A stretch of 64,000 nucleotides of DNA from Leucobacter chironomi DSM 19883 (GCF_000421845.1 NZ_ATXU01000003.1:1-64000), one strand, 5' to 3'; shown: positions 7,841 to 18,858, numbered from the stretch's first letter. Notes: generated by a model from the letters alone, not told the origin. A program made the numbers and translations.

Positions 7841-7989
7841 GGTGTGCGGGAGTCCTTCGGTCGATGAGGCGTTGCCGGTGGGCGAACGCACTCAAGTGTA
7901 TGCAGCGTCGCCTCCGAATCGACGCAGCAGGGCCCCGAGTCGGCGCACCGGCGCGGGCCGCGGACGACGCGGGCCGGGACCAGAGCGGA

Positions 7990-9291
7990 TCAGCCCGCCG
8001 ACGGGGTGCGGGGCCCGGACGGATCGGGATCCGCATCGGGATCGCGGCCGGCCTCCCACCGCAGACGCGGAATGTAGCGCGGGATCCACCGCGCGAATCC
8101 CACCGCGCCGGCGACCGCGAGCATCCCCGTGACAGCGCTCGCGAGCGGCAGCGACACCGCGGCGATCGCGGAGACCGCGAGCGGCGCCGTGGCACCCCCG
8201 AAATCGGTGAGCGTGCGCCACGCGGCGAGGTAGGGCGCGGGGTTCTCGCGCGGGGCGAGATCTGCGCCGAGAGTGAGCAGGATGCCGCTCGACAGGCCGT
8301 TGCCGATCCCGATCACGACCGCGCAGCCCATCAGCCACCAGACCGCGCCGGGGAGATGGTGCGTGGTGGCGAGCACCAGGAAGCTGAGCGCCATCGCGAC
8401 AGTGGCCGGCAACGCCGCCCAGAGCCGCCCGAAACGGTCCATGACCTGGCCGCTGGCGTAGAACAGCGCGAAGTCGATCGTGCCCGCGATGCCGACCACG
8501 AGCGCGACGCCCGTCGCGTCGAGACCGATCGAGACGCCCCACAGCGGCAGCAGCACATCCTTCACGGAGCGCAGCCCCGACAGGATCGCGGCGGAGCCGC
8601 CGATGCGCAGCAGCGGGGCGCGGCCGATGCGGATCGCGGCGAGCATGCCGTCCGATCCTCGCGCGGCCTCGGCTCCCCGACCGGGGACCGTACCGCCGCC
8701 GGGGCGGTCGGAGAGCAGCCGCTCGGGATCCGGCGCGAACCCCACGAGCAGCGCGGTGAGGGCGAGGCAGACCACGAACGCCCAGACAGGCGCCTGCTCG
8801 TCTCCCGTGAGTCCGAGCAGGCCGGCCGCGAGAAACGGCCCCGCGAACCGTCCGAAGCGGTGCGATCCGCCGATCAGCGACAGCGCCCGCGCGCGGAACG
8901 AGACGGGGACGCGGGTGGTCATGAGCGAGTGGCGCGCGAGCCCGAACGCCGACTCGGCGAAGCCGATCACGAAGACCGAGGTGCCGAGCACGGCGAGGCC
9001 GGGGGCGAGCGCGACGCCGAGCGCGCCCGCGAAGGCGACGCCCGAGGCGATGAGCATGGCGATCCGCTCTCCCGCCCGCGCCACGAGCCAGCTCGCCGGC
9101 AGGTTGCCGAGCAGGCGGCCGACGACCGCGGCCGAGGCGATCACCCCGGAGAGGCCCAGACCCGCGCCCTGCGACACCGCGATGACGGGGACGATGGGCA
9201 GCATCGCGTAGGCGCCGAGGGTGAACAGGATCGTCGGCCCGTAGATGCTCGGGGCGAGACGCAGCAGCAGATCCCGTGTGGCGTTCGACAT
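7990..9291 (-). CDS. MFS transporter
   Basis: A 433-residue membrane protein with about 12 hydrophobic segments and MFS loop motifs (ASWLVARAGERIAML after TM2; GQVMDRFGRLWA in the second half). A charged central loop (DPERLLSDRPGGG...) separates the two six-helix halves. The substrate is unknown; drug or metabolite efflux is typical for this general class. The ATG at 9291 is preferred, with GGAG five bases upstream and a TACCCT box just before it. It reads in the same direction as the glycosyltransferases but is separated from them by 149 bases. Confidence 0.85.
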   Translation of the reverse strand: MSNATRDLLLRLAPSIYGPTILFTLGAYAMLPIVPVIAVSQGAGLGLSGVIASAAVVGRLLGNLPASWLVARAGERIAMLIASGVAFAGALGVALAPGLAVLGTSVFVIGFAESAFGLARHSLMTTRVPVSFRARALSLIGGSHRFGRFAGPFLAAGLLGLTGDEQAPVWAFVVCLALTALLVGFAPDPERLLSDRPGGGTVPGRGAEAARGSDGMLAAIRIGRAPLLRIGGSAAILSGLRSVKDVLLPLWGVSIGLDATGVALVVGIAGTIDFALFYASGQVMDRFGRLWAALPATVAMALSFLVLATTHHLPGAVWWLMGCAVVIGIGNGLSSGILLTLGADLAPRENPAPYLAAWRTLTDFGGATAPLAVSAIAAVSLPLASAVTGMLAVAGAVGFARWIPRYIPRLRWEAGRDPDADPDPSGPRTPSAG

Positions 9292-9416
9292 GTCGACTCC
9301 AGGGTACGCCCGCGGCGGCCGCGCGCCTCTCACGGTGCAGCCTCGGCGCACTAGGTGTTTTCAGCCAGCGTCCTTAGGGCCTGGTGCTGGAGACATGAGT
9401 CGAGCACGCTGGTTCG

Positions 9417-9740
9417 GTGCCCAACATTCACTCGGAAGCCGCGCTGAAGATCGGTCGCCGCGTGCGGGAGATCCGTCAGCACCTCGGCATCTCGCTCGAA
9501 GATCTCGGCGAGCTCTCCGAGATCAGCTGGACCAGCATCGGCAAGATCGAGCGCGGGGTCTCCAGCCCGACGGCCGAGACCCTTGTGCGCCTCGCCACCG
9601 CGCTCGAAGTCGACCCCGGCAGCTTCCTCACCGGGCTCACCGCCGACGACTACGGCGTGCGCCTGCACCAGCTCTCGGCCCGCGATCTCATCCGGGCGCG
9701 CGCCGAGCAGGGCGGCCAGCGGCGGCGGCGCAAGGCCTGA
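9417..9740 (+). CDS. Small XRE-family regulator
   Basis: A 107-residue protein made almost entirely of one Cro/C1 HTH domain (IGRRVREIRQHLGISLEDLGELSEISWTSIGKIERG ... ETLVRLATALEVDPG), followed by a short Arg-rich tail. The start is GTG at 9417. No good ribosome-binding site is visible and no upstream in-frame ATG exists. Targets are unknown. It is convergent with the methyltransferase gene, with a 48-base gap. Confidence 0.8.
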   Translation: MPNIHSEAALKIGRRVREIRQHLGISLEDLGELSEISWTSIGKIERGVSSPTAETLVRLATALEVDPGSFLTGLTADDYGVRLHQLSARDLIRARAEQGGQRRRRKA

Positions 9741-9788
9741 CCGCCGATCCGGCGTTCAACCCATCCGCCCGGAAGCCCAGCCAGCGCC

Positions 9789-10919
9789 TCAGCGACGCGT
9801 CGCCGACAGCACCGTGAAGGTGCGATCGCGGGCCACCTCGCGCACCGGGCCGATCTCGCGCTCCACGAGCGGCCGGTATCGCAGGTGCGAGTTGAAGACG
9901 AGACGCAGCTCACCGCCGGGCGCGAGCGCGCGGCGGCACGCACGGATCAGACGGTGCGCCACTCCCGCGTGCACCGTCGACCCCGTGTGGAACGGCGGAT
10001 TGAGCAGGATCAGCTCCGCCCACCCGTCTGGCACGGTCTCGAGCGCATCGGCGCGGTGGATCACGACTCGGCCCTCCACACCCGCCTCCGCGGCGGTGAG
10101 CCGGGCGGCGGCGACCGCCGCGGCCGACTGGTCGGTCGCGATGATCTCGGCGGCGGGCCAGCGCCGCGCCGCAGAGACGGCGAGCACGCCGTTGCCGCAG
10201 CCGAGGTCGACGACGCGGCCGGGCGCACGCATCCCGGGATCCCCGAGCCCGGCGAGCAGCAGGCGGCTGCCGTGGTCGAGCGTCGCACCCCCGAAAGTCG
10301 CCCCGAACGCCGCGACGCGGAACGCGAGCGCCGGATCCGCCCCCCAGCGGGGAAACGGCGCGGGGCCTGCTTCGCGCGGTTCGCTCGCGCTCAGCACGCG
10401 GGCCTTGCGACGCCCGAGCCCCGCCGAGACCTCGCCGAAGTAGCGGCCCAGCACCTCGTTCTGCGTGCGGGTCATGTGCTTCACGCGCCCGCCGGCAACC
10501 ACCCGCACCTCGGGGTGCGCCCAGCGCGCGATCGACCAGGCGATCTCGTCGAGCGCATCGAGGCCGCGCGGCAGCTGCAGCAGCACGAGCCGCGCGCCGC
10601 TCAGCAGCGGTTCGCCGAGCGGGTGCGAGGCGTGCAGACCCGCGAGCCCGAGGCGTTCCGCGTTCGCGGTGAGCGCGCGCTCGCCGAGCAGCGGATCCTG
10701 ATGCACGCGGATCCCGCGCGCACCGAGAGCGGCCGCGCCGAGAGTGAGCGCACCGTGGCGGTCGCCGATCACGACGATCTCGCCCTCGCCGACGCGGCGC
10801 AGTTCGTCTGCCGCGGTGTCGAGGATCAGCTCGTCGGCGGAGTCGTGCGCCTGCAGCTCGGGAGCGTCGAAGTCGGGCTCGCGCGAGAGCCGCGCGAAGA
10901 GCGCCGCTACGGCTTCCAC
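9789..10919 (-). CDS. Class I SAM methyltransferase, RsmC/RlmG-like
   Basis: A 376-residue protein with the two-domain layout of the RsmC/RlmG family: a degenerate N-terminal methyltransferase-like half and a catalytic C-terminal half. The latter has VVDLGCGNGVLAVSAA as the SAM-binding motif I and LLNPPFHTGS as the NPPF motif that positions a target amino group. Known members methylate N2 of guanine in rRNA, so an rRNA guanine-N2 methyltransferase is likely; the target base is not readable. It starts at GTG 10919, inside the 3' end of hspR (13-base overlap), so it may be co-transcribed with the heat-shock operon. Confidence 0.85.
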   Translation of the reverse strand: MEAVAALFARLSREPDFDAPELQAHDSADELILDTAADELRRVGEGEIVVIGDRHGALTLGAAALGARGIRVHQDPLLGERALTANAERLGLAGLHASHPLGEPLLSGARLVLLQLPRGLDALDEIAWSIARWAHPEVRVVAGGRVKHMTRTQNEVLGRYFGEVSAGLGRRKARVLSASEPREAGPAPFPRWGADPALAFRVAAFGATFGGATLDHGSRLLLAGLGDPGMRAPGRVVDLGCGNGVLAVSAARRWPAAEIIATDQSAAAVAAARLTAAEAGVEGRVVIHRADALETVPDGWAELILLNPPFHTGSTVHAGVAHRLIRACRRALAPGGELRLVFNSHLRYRPLVEREIGPVREVARDRTFTVLSATRR

Positions 10920-11329
10920 ACGACGACCTCGGCGTTGCGCCGCACGCGGGTGCCGCGGCGCAGGGTGATGACCTCCCCGCCCGCGGCACCGGCGGCGAAC
11001 ACGCGCCGCTCGGGCCGCTGCAACCGCTCCTCGGCGAGAGCGTGCTCGAGGTCGTGCACGCGGCCTTCGAGCTCACGCACACGATCCTCCAGGCGCAGCA
11101 CCTGGCGGATCCCCTCAAGGCTGAGGCCCTCGGCGGAGAGCCGCGATACCTCGCGCAGTCGCGCCACATCGTGCAGCGAATACCGGCGAGTGTTGCCGCG
11201 CGTGCGCTGCGGCGACACGAGCCCGATCCTGTCGTACTGCCGCAGGGTCTGCGGGTGCATCTCGGCGAGCTCCGCGGCGGCGGCGATCGCGAACACGGGC
11301 GTGTAGCGATCCATCTGAGGTTCGGCCAT
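10907..11329 (-). CDS. hspR: Heat-shock repressor HspR (MerR family)
   Basis: A 140-residue MerR-type protein. The N-terminal winged helix reads AAELAEMHPQTLRQYDRIGLVSPQRTRGNTRRYSLHDVARLREV, followed by a coiled-coil dimerisation helix (LRLEDRVRELEGRVHDLEHALAEE). HspR binds HAIR operators and represses the dnaK operon, using DnaK as co-repressor. It is the fourth gene after dnaJ, so it autoregulates through the HAIR sites upstream of dnaK. I use ATG 11329. A GTG at 11338 is possible, but the GAGAG box suits the ATG better. Confidence 0.95.
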   Translation of the reverse strand: MAEPQMDRYTPVFAIAAAAELAEMHPQTLRQYDRIGLVSPQRTRGNTRRYSLHDVARLREVSRLSAEGLSLEGIRQVLRLEDRVRELEGRVHDLEHALAEERLQRPERRVFAAGAAGGEVITLRRGTRVRRNAEVVVWKP

Positions 11330-11343
11330 GGGATTCACCGCTC

Positions 11344-12306
11344 TCAGCCGCGGGCGCGCGACAGGAGATCCTCGCGCGGGTTCTCCCGGGGCTCCACCTC
11401 GCGGAAGGCCTCGAGGGCCTCGCGGGCCTCCTCGGAGAGGTGCGACGGTACAACGACCTGCACCTCGGCGAGCAGATCGCCGGTGCCCTTGGAGCTCTGC
11501 ACGCCGCGACCCTTGACCCGCAGCACGCGCCCGCTCGGCGTACCCGGCTGCACCTTGAGGCGCACGGGGTCGCCGCCGAGGGTCGGCACCTCGACGGTCG
11601 CCCCGAGCGCGGCCTCCGAGAAGGTGATCGGCAGCTTGAGGCGCAGGTTCTGACCGTCGCGCTCGAACACGGGATGCTTACGAACGCTCACCGTCAGGAT
11701 GATATCGCCCGCCGGCCCGCCGTTCGGGCTGGGATCGCCCTTGCCGCGCACCTTGATCTTCTGCCCGTCCGAGACGCCGGCCGGGATCTTGACCTTCACC
11801 GACCCGTTGGGGGTCTGCAGCGTGACGGTCTTGCCCTGCACCGCGGTCTCGAAGTCGAGCGTGGTCGTGGCCTGGATGTCGCGCCCCGGCTGCGGACCGC
11901 TGGGGCCGCCGCCGAACAGGTTGAAGATGTCCTCGTAGCTCTGACCACCCTGCGGGAAACCGCCCTGGTAGCTGAAGTTGCCGCCGCCGCGAGCACCACC
12001 GAACATGCCGCCGAAGATGTCCTCGAAGCCCTGGCCGCCGCCCCCGCCCGAGGTGAAGCGGGCGCCGCCGGCGCCCATGGCGCGGATCTGGTCGTACTCG
12101 GCCCGCTGCTCCTTGTCGGAGAGCACCGAGTAGGCCTCGCTGATCTCCTTGAACTTCGCCTCGGCGACGGCGTCACCGGGGTTGGAGTCGGGGTGGTGCT
12201 TGCGGGCGAGCTTGCGATACGTCTTCTTCAGTTCGGCCTCGCTCGCGTCTTTCGAGACGCCGAGGATCGCGTAGAAGTCCTTTTCGAGCCAATCCTGACT
12301 AGCCAT
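11344..12306 (-). CDS. dnaJ: DnaJ-type co-chaperone lacking the zinc-finger domain (CbpA-like)
   Basis: A 320-residue J-domain protein that would stimulate DnaK ATPase and deliver substrates. The J domain occupies about 8-75 with the HPD motif (ARKHHPDSNPG). A Gly/Phe-rich linker follows at about 82-130 (FEDIFGGMFGG repeats), then two substrate-binding beta domains. No CXXCXGXG repeats are present, so it is a class II or CbpA-type J protein rather than a zinc-containing DnaJ. Its ATG overlaps the end of grpE by 8 bases, which suggests translational coupling in the dnaK-grpE-dnaJ-hspR operon. No disulfide or zinc-dependent chaperone activity is expected. Confidence 0.93.
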   Translation of the reverse strand: MASQDWLEKDFYAILGVSKDASEAELKKTYRKLARKHHPDSNPGDAVAEAKFKEISEAYSVLSDKEQRAEYDQIRAMGAGGARFTSGGGGGQGFEDIFGGMFGGARGGGNFSYQGGFPQGGQSYEDIFNLFGGGPSGPQPGRDIQATTTLDFETAVQGKTVTLQTPNGSVKVKIPAGVSDGQKIKVRGKGDPSPNGGPAGDIILTVSVRKHPVFERDGQNLRLKLPITFSEAALGATVEVPTLGGDPVRLKVQPGTPSGRVLRVKGRGVQSSKGTGDLLAEVQVVVPSHLSEEAREALEAFREVEPRENPREDLLSRARG

Positions 12307-12913
12307 CTGCCCCCACCGCCACCGCTACCTTGGCGGGGCGCAGCTCGACGTCGCCGACGCGGTACCCCCGCTCGATCACGTCCAGAACGGTCTGCTGCTC
12401 GGTGCCGGGCACCGGCACCTGCGCGATGGCCTCGTGCAGCTGCGGGTCGAAGGGCTCGCCCTTCTCGCCGTAGCTCTCGACGCCGAGACGCTCCATGGTG
12501 CCGCGGATCTTCTGCGCGATCGTGAAGAAGGCGGATCCCTCGACGAGATCGCCGTGCTGCTCGGCCCGGTCGAGATCGTCGAGCACCGTGAGCAGCGGGG
12601 TGACCGCGGCGGCCACGGCGCGCTGCTTGTCGAGCTGCGCGTTGGCCTCGGTGCGCTTGCGGTAGTTCGCGTACTCCGCGGTGAGGCGGCGCAGATCTTC
12701 GAGGTACGGGTTCTCCTCGGCGTCGGCGGCCTTCGCGGCGACCTCGTCGGCGGCCTTGGCGTCCGTGTTCTGGTCTGCGTTCAGGATGTCATCGACGGTG
12801 AACCCGTCTTCCTGCGGCACGGGGCCGGAGGCGTTCGCCTCCGGCCCCGTCGTCGCAGGAACATCGTCGCTGTTCGGCTCTTCGCCCGGCGTGCGCTGTC
12901 CCTGTGCTGCCAT
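12299..12913 (-). CDS. grpE: Nucleotide exchange factor GrpE
   Basis: A 204-residue GrpE. An acidic disordered N-terminus (about 1-65) precedes the long helix (LEDLRRLTAEYANYRKRTEANAQ) that forms the coiled-coil dimer. The C-terminal beta domain ends VLDVIERGYRVGDVELRPAKVAV, the family's signature. It releases ADP from DnaK. Its start is 2 bases after the dnaK stop and its end overlaps dnaJ. Confidence 0.97.
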   Translation of the reverse strand: MAAQGQRTPGEEPNSDDVPATTGPEANASGPVPQEDGFTVDDILNADQNTDAKAADEVAAKAADAEENPYLEDLRRLTAEYANYRKRTEANAQLDKQRAVAAAVTPLLTVLDDLDRAEQHGDLVEGSAFFTIAQKIRGTMERLGVESYGEKGEPFDPQLHEAIAQVPVPGTEQQTVLDVIERGYRVGDVELRPAKVAVAVGADG

Positions 12914-12915
12914 GG

Positions 12916-14939
<2,024 letters not shown>

Positions 14940-14984
14940 TCCCAGGGTTCACCTGAGGCCCCCCTCGCGTTCTCCGCGATCGAG

Positions 14985-14990
14985 TACAGT
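14985..14990 (+). promoter_or_regulatory. -10 box TACAGT, probable leaderless start of the UMF1 gene
   Basis: TACAGT is followed by six bases and then the ATG at 14997. Transcription would start at or within a base of the ATG, and no ribosome-binding site is present. No clear -35 is seen. Confidence 0.6.
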
Positions 14991-14996
14991 GACCCC

Positions 14997-16322
14997 ATGA
15001 CCGAGACCGCGTCGGATTCCGCGCTGCACGAGAATCACCTGCACGACCCCGCGGCCCCGCGCGTCAAGAAACGCACGATCTTCGCCTGGTCGCTCTGGGA
15101 CTGGGGATCCGCCGCCTTCCAGGCCGTGGTCACGACGTTCGTCTTCACCGTCTACATCACCTCGGCCTCGTTCGGCCCCGAGGAGCAGACCTCGGTCGCC
15201 CTCGGCGCCACGCTCTCGATCGCGGGCATCGCCGTCGCGCTCTTCGCACCGCTCTTCGGCCGGCTCACCGACGCCACCGGCCACCGCAAGCACTCCCTCG
15301 CCGTCACGACGGGCATCGTCGTCGCCTGCACCGCCCTCATGGTGCTCGTGGCTCCGGCGCCGGAGTACTTCGTGCTCGGGCTCGTGCTGCTCGCGGTCGG
15401 CAACATCGCCTTCGAGTTCGCGAGCGTCAACTACTACTCGATGCTCACCCAGCTGTCGACGACCCGCAACGTGGGCCGCGTCTCCGGCTTCGGCTGGGGC
15501 ATGGGCTACCTCGGCGGCATCGTGCTGCTCACGATCGTGCTCGTCGGCTTCATCCTCCCCGACACCGGCTGGTTCGGCGTCACCAGCGACGGCGGCTGGA
15601 ACGTGCGCGTCGCCATGGTGGTGTGCGCGCTCTGGTTCGCCGTCTTCGCGATCCCCACCTTCTTCGCAGTGCCCGAGGTCTCGGCCGACCGCAACCGCCG
15701 GGTCGTGGGCGTGGTCGCGGGCTATCGCGCGATCTTCCGCAGCATCGGCCAGCTCTGGCGCTCCTCCCGCCACACCCTGTTCTTCCTCATCGCGAGTGCG
15801 ATCTTCCGCGACGGCCTCGCCGGCATCTTCACCTTCACCGGCATCGTCGCCTCACTGTCCTTCGGTTTCGATCCCGCCACCGTCATCATGTTCGCGATCG
15901 CGGCGAACGTGATCTCGGGCCTCGCCACCATCCTCGGCGGAGTGGTCGAGGATCGCTTCGGCGCCAAGAACGTCATGACGGTGTCGCTCGTGCTGCTCGT
16001 GATCGCCCTCATCCTGATGTTCGCCCTCGCACCGCTCGGCGCCCCCGCGTTCTGGACCGTGGGCCTCTTCGCGACGATCTTCGTGGGCCCCGTGCAGTCA
16101 TCGAGCCGCAGCTTCCTCGCCCGCCTCACCCCGCCCGGCAAGGAGGGCGAGATGTTCGGCCTCTACGCCACGACGGGCCGCGCAGTCTCCTTCCTCGCAC
16201 CGCTCGCCTTCACCGTCGCCGTCGCCCTCGGCGGGTCGACGATCTTCGGCATCATCGGCATCGCCCTCGTGCTGCTCGTCGGCCTGGCGGTCCTCATTCC
16301 GGTGCGGGTGCCGACCGCCTGA
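14997..16322 (+). CDS. MFS transporter, UMF1 type
   Basis: A 441-residue integral membrane protein of about 12 segments. The N-terminus FAWSLWDWGSAAFQAVVTTFVFTVY is the hallmark of UMF1/Atg22-like MFS proteins (WDW...F-V-TF-F-Y). FGRLTDATGHRK is the MFS loop 2 motif and SRSFLARLTPPGKEGEMFGLYA the conserved loop in the second half. Members are implicated in amino-acid efflux in fungi; bacterial substrates are unknown. It is divergent from dnaK and shares its HAIR-containing intergenic region. The start is probably leaderless. Confidence 0.88.
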   Translation: MTETASDSALHENHLHDPAAPRVKKRTIFAWSLWDWGSAAFQAVVTTFVFTVYITSASFGPEEQTSVALGATLSIAGIAVALFAPLFGRLTDATGHRKHSLAVTTGIVVACTALMVLVAPAPEYFVLGLVLLAVGNIAFEFASVNYYSMLTQLSTTRNVGRVSGFGWGMGYLGGIVLLTIVLVGFILPDTGWFGVTSDGGWNVRVAMVVCALWFAVFAIPTFFAVPEVSADRNRRVVGVVAGYRAIFRSIGQLWRSSRHTLFFLIASAIFRDGLAGIFTFTGIVASLSFGFDPATVIMFAIAANVISGLATILGGVVEDRFGAKNVMTVSLVLLVIALILMFALAPLGAPAFWTVGLFATIFVGPVQSSSRSFLARLTPPGKEGEMFGLYATTGRAVSFLAPLAFTVAVALGGSTIFGIIGIALVLLVGLAVLIPVRVPTA

Positions 16323-16374
16323 ACCCGCGCGCCACCGGCCGCAGCGGCGAACAGCGCCACGGCCGCAGCAGCGG

Positions 16375-16380
16375 TACCCT
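16375..16380 (+). promoter_or_regulatory. -10 box TACCCT, probable leaderless start of the Pif1-like helicase
   Basis: TACCCT, six bases, then the GTG at 16387. There is no ribosome-binding site, which fits a leaderless mRNA. Confidence 0.55.
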
Positions 16381-16386
16381 GGACCG

Positions 16387-17673
16387 GTGGCACGCCCCGA
16401 CCTCTCCCCCGAGCAGCTCGCCGTATACGAGCGCATCGAGCACACCCGCGAGCACATCTTCGTGACCGGCCGCGCGGGAACGGGCAAGTCGACGATCCTC
16501 GGCCACCTCTCCTGGAATACGAGCAAGATCATCGCGGTCTGCGCCCCGACTGGCGTCGCCGCGCTCAACGTGGGCGGCCAGACGATCCACTCGTTGCTGC
16601 GCCTGCCCACCGGCATCATCGCCGACCACGACCTCGACCAGCCCGCCGAGCTCAAGAAGATGCTCGCCTCCATCGACACCCTCGTCATCGACGAGATCTC
16701 GATGGTCTCCGCCGACCTCATGGACGCCATCGACCGCTCCCTCAGGCTCGCCCGCGGCAAGAAGCACGACCCCTTCGGCGGGGCGCAGATCATCATGTTC
16801 GGCGACCCGTTCCAGCTGCCGCCCGTGCCTCCCCGCGACCCCCACGAGCGCGCCTACTTCGCCGACACCTACCGCTCGCTGTGGTTCTTCGACGCCAAGG
16901 TGTGGGCGACGACGCCCATGTCGGTGATCGAGCTCAACGAGGTGCACCGGCAGCGCGACGACCGCTTCAAGCAGATCCTGGGCGCGGTGCGGCACGGCGT
17001 CGTGGCCGAGGATCAGGCGAACGAGCTCAACGCCGCCGGCGCACGCCCCGCTCCCCGCGACGTGATCACCCTCGCCACGACCAACGCGACCGTCAACCGC
17101 ATCAACGCCGAACGGCTCGCCGAGATTCGCGGCTCGTCGCTGCGCGCCGTCGCCGAGGTCAACGGCGAGTTCCGGGAGAACACCTATCCCGCCGACGAGG
17201 TGCTCGAACTCAAACCGGGCGCGCAGGTCATGTTCCTGCGCAACGACCCGGACGGGCGCTGGGTGAACGGCACCATCGGCACCGTGTCACGGGTCGACGG
17301 CACCGTCTGGGTGGAGGTGGATCGCGAGGAGTTCGAGGTCGAACCGACGACCTGGGAGCGCTACCGCTACCGCTACGACGCCGAGACGAAGAAGCTCGAG
17401 AAAGAGGTCGTGGCCGAGTTCGAGCAGTTCCCGCTGCGCCTCGCCTGGGCCGTGACCGTGCACAAGTCGCAGGGCCACACCTACGACGCCGCCGTGGTCG
17501 ACCTCGGCCCGCGCGCCTTCAGCGCGGGGCAGACCTACGTGGCGCTCAGCCGGGTGCGCTCCCTCGACGGGCTGTTCCTCAGGCGACCGCTGCAGCCGCG
17601 CGACGTGATCGTCGACCCCAACGTGGTGCGCTTCTTCGCGGAGCGCGGCGCAGACAAGGGCGCGGCTTCCTGA
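16387..17673 (+). CDS. Pif1/RecD2-like superfamily 1 helicase (AAA)
   Basis: A 428-residue SF1B helicase. Walker A is GRAGTGKSTIL (about 28-37), motif Ia CAPTGVAALNVGGQTIHS, Walker B LVIDEISMVSADLMD, motif III MFGDPFQLPPV. Motif V/VI is AWAVTVHKSQGHTYDAAVVDLG followed by GQTYVALSRVRSLDGL. These are the Pif1 family signatures. The enzymes unwind DNA 5' to 3', including G-quadruplexes and recombination intermediates. No extra domain is seen, so it is a compact bacterial Pif1. The GTG start is leaderless by position. It is convergent with the heme oxygenase gene across a strong hairpin. Confidence 0.9.
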   Translation: MARPDLSPEQLAVYERIEHTREHIFVTGRAGTGKSTILGHLSWNTSKIIAVCAPTGVAALNVGGQTIHSLLRLPTGIIADHDLDQPAELKKMLASIDTLVIDEISMVSADLMDAIDRSLRLARGKKHDPFGGAQIIMFGDPFQLPPVPPRDPHERAYFADTYRSLWFFDAKVWATTPMSVIELNEVHRQRDDRFKQILGAVRHGVVAEDQANELNAAGARPAPRDVITLATTNATVNRINAERLAEIRGSSLRAVAEVNGEFRENTYPADEVLELKPGAQVMFLRNDPDGRWVNGTIGTVSRVDGTVWVEVDREEFEVEPTTWERYRYRYDAETKKLEKEVVAEFEQFPLRLAWAVTVHKSQGHTYDAAVVDLGPRAFSAGQTYVALSRVRSLDGLFLRRPLQPRDVIVDPNVVRFFAERGADKGAAS

Positions 17674-17738
17674 CAGGGTGCGGATCCGGATCCCGGATCC
17701 ACCGCGCGTCGCGGCCGCCGGCGCAGCCGAGAGCCGCC

Positions 17739-17785
17739 AGGGCCGGGTGCTCCCGGCGCGGGCGGGCCGGGAGCACCCGGGCCCT
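17739..17785. terminator. Bidirectional terminator-type hairpin
   Basis: Arms AGGGCC-GGGTGCTCCCGG and CCGGGAGCACCC-GGGCCCT, with a GC-rich loop of about 10 bases, lie between the convergent helicase and heme oxygenase genes. The stem is nearly perfect over 18 pairs. No long T run follows. Confidence 0.8.
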
Positions 17786-17789
17786 GGGG

Positions 17790-18845
17790 TCAGGCCGCGA
17801 CGGTGTCGCGCGCCTTGCCGAGGTCGATGAAGACGGCCGTGTTGAAGGCGTAGGCGGCCCGCACCTCGTCGAGCATGCGCGACTGCTCCTGCTCGTCGAG
17901 ATCGGCGCCCAACGCGTCGAGCGAGGCCCGGTACTCGTTCTTGAAGTCGACGAGCGAGCCCAGCGCCTCAAAGTCGTAGAAGGCGATGCCGTCGCGATCC
18001 AGCCCGTGCTGCTTGGCGACGCGCTTCGCGATCATCTGACCGCCCGACAGGTCGCCCAGGTAGCGCGTGTAGTGGTGGGCGACGAGACCCGCGGCCCACC
18101 CCTCCTCGGCGATCTCGCGCATGCGGGCCGCGTAGGCCACGGTCGCCGGCACCGGCACGATACGGTCGCGCCAGTCGTCGCCGACGAGGTGGCGCAGATC
18201 GGCTTCGAGGGCGGGCATGCGCACGAGGCCCGCCACGTGGAACGGCGCGAACGCCGGATCGGCGGCGAGGCGGTCGGCGCTCTCCTCGAGAGCCTCGTAC
18301 ATGTAGTAGTGCTGCGCCACGAGGTCGATGTAGTCCTGCAGTGTGCCCTTGCCGCGCATGATGTCCTCCATGAAGGTGGCCCCTTCGCTGTCGGAGTGAT
18401 CCGACCAGGAGCTCTCACGGATCACCGCGGAGAACGGCTTCTCGCCCGACGCCTCGGACTCCGCCGCGGCATGCCGGCCCTTCGGGGCGCCGTGCGGGTG
18501 GGCGTCGCCGTGGCCGTGCGCGTCGCCGTGGGTCGAAGCGCTGCCGTGCTCCTCGCGCGCGGGCACGCCGAGCTTCTCGCAGGCGGCGTTGTAGAGGGCC
18601 ACGACCTCGCGGCGGATCTGCGGCCGCTCCGAGATCGAGCCGCCGGGCCACGGGATCGACACCTCGCGCTCGCCCGCGGCGTCCGCCACGAGCCAGACGC
18701 CCGCCTCGCCCGTCACGCCCACCATCCGGCTCGACACCGCATCGGGGGCGCCGAACGCACGGACGATCAGCAGATTGTCCTCCGGATGGTCGCCGTTCAT
18801 GTGTCCGGTCACTGCGGCGATCACGTCATCTGCAAAGCTCATCAC
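17790..18845 (-). CDS. DUF2470-heme oxygenase fusion with a His-rich linker
   Basis: A 351-residue protein. Residues 1-95 form a DUF2470 domain (VIAAVTGHMNGDHPEDNLLIVRAF), a heme-utilisation-linked fold. Residues 100-125 are a linker with seven histidines. Residues about 137-351 are a biliverdin-producing heme oxygenase of the HmuO type. Aligned by eye with HmuO, H150 (SDHSDSEGATFM) is the proximal heme ligand, and RYLGDLSGGQMIAKRV is the distal-helix GDLSGG signature. It would open heme to release iron, CO and biliverdin in the cytosol. A DtxR-like iron box and a -10 lie immediately upstream, so it should be induced under iron limitation. The GTG at 18845 fits a leaderless transcript. Confidence 0.92.
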   Translation of the reverse strand: MMSFADDVIAAVTGHMNGDHPEDNLLIVRAFGAPDAVSSRMVGVTGEAGVWLVADAAGEREVSIPWPGGSISERPQIRREVVALYNAACEKLGVPAREEHGSASTHGDAHGHGDAHPHGAPKGRHAAAESEASGEKPFSAVIRESSWSDHSDSEGATFMEDIMRGKGTLQDYIDLVAQHYYMYEALEESADRLAADPAFAPFHVAGLVRMPALEADLRHLVGDDWRDRIVPVPATVAYAARMREIAEEGWAAGLVAHHYTRYLGDLSGGQMIAKRVAKQHGLDRDGIAFYDFEALGSLVDFKNEYRASLDALGADLDEQEQSRMLDEVRAAYAFNTAVFIDLGKARDTVAA

Positions 18846-18851
18846 CGTCCC

Positions 18852-18857
18852 ATCTTA
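18852..18857 (-). promoter_or_regulatory. -10 box of the heme oxygenase gene
   Basis: TAAGAT on the minus strand, six bases before the GTG at 18845, consistent with leaderless transcription. The iron box begins two bases upstream of it. Confidence 0.6.
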
Positions 18858-18858
18858 C

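Noticed and set aside
6660-8195. Upstream extension of the GT4 gene to 940 codons
   Set aside because: The extension overlaps the second glycosyltransferase in another frame and is Arg/Pro/Ala-rich. The real start is the ATG at 6659, matching the family N-terminus.
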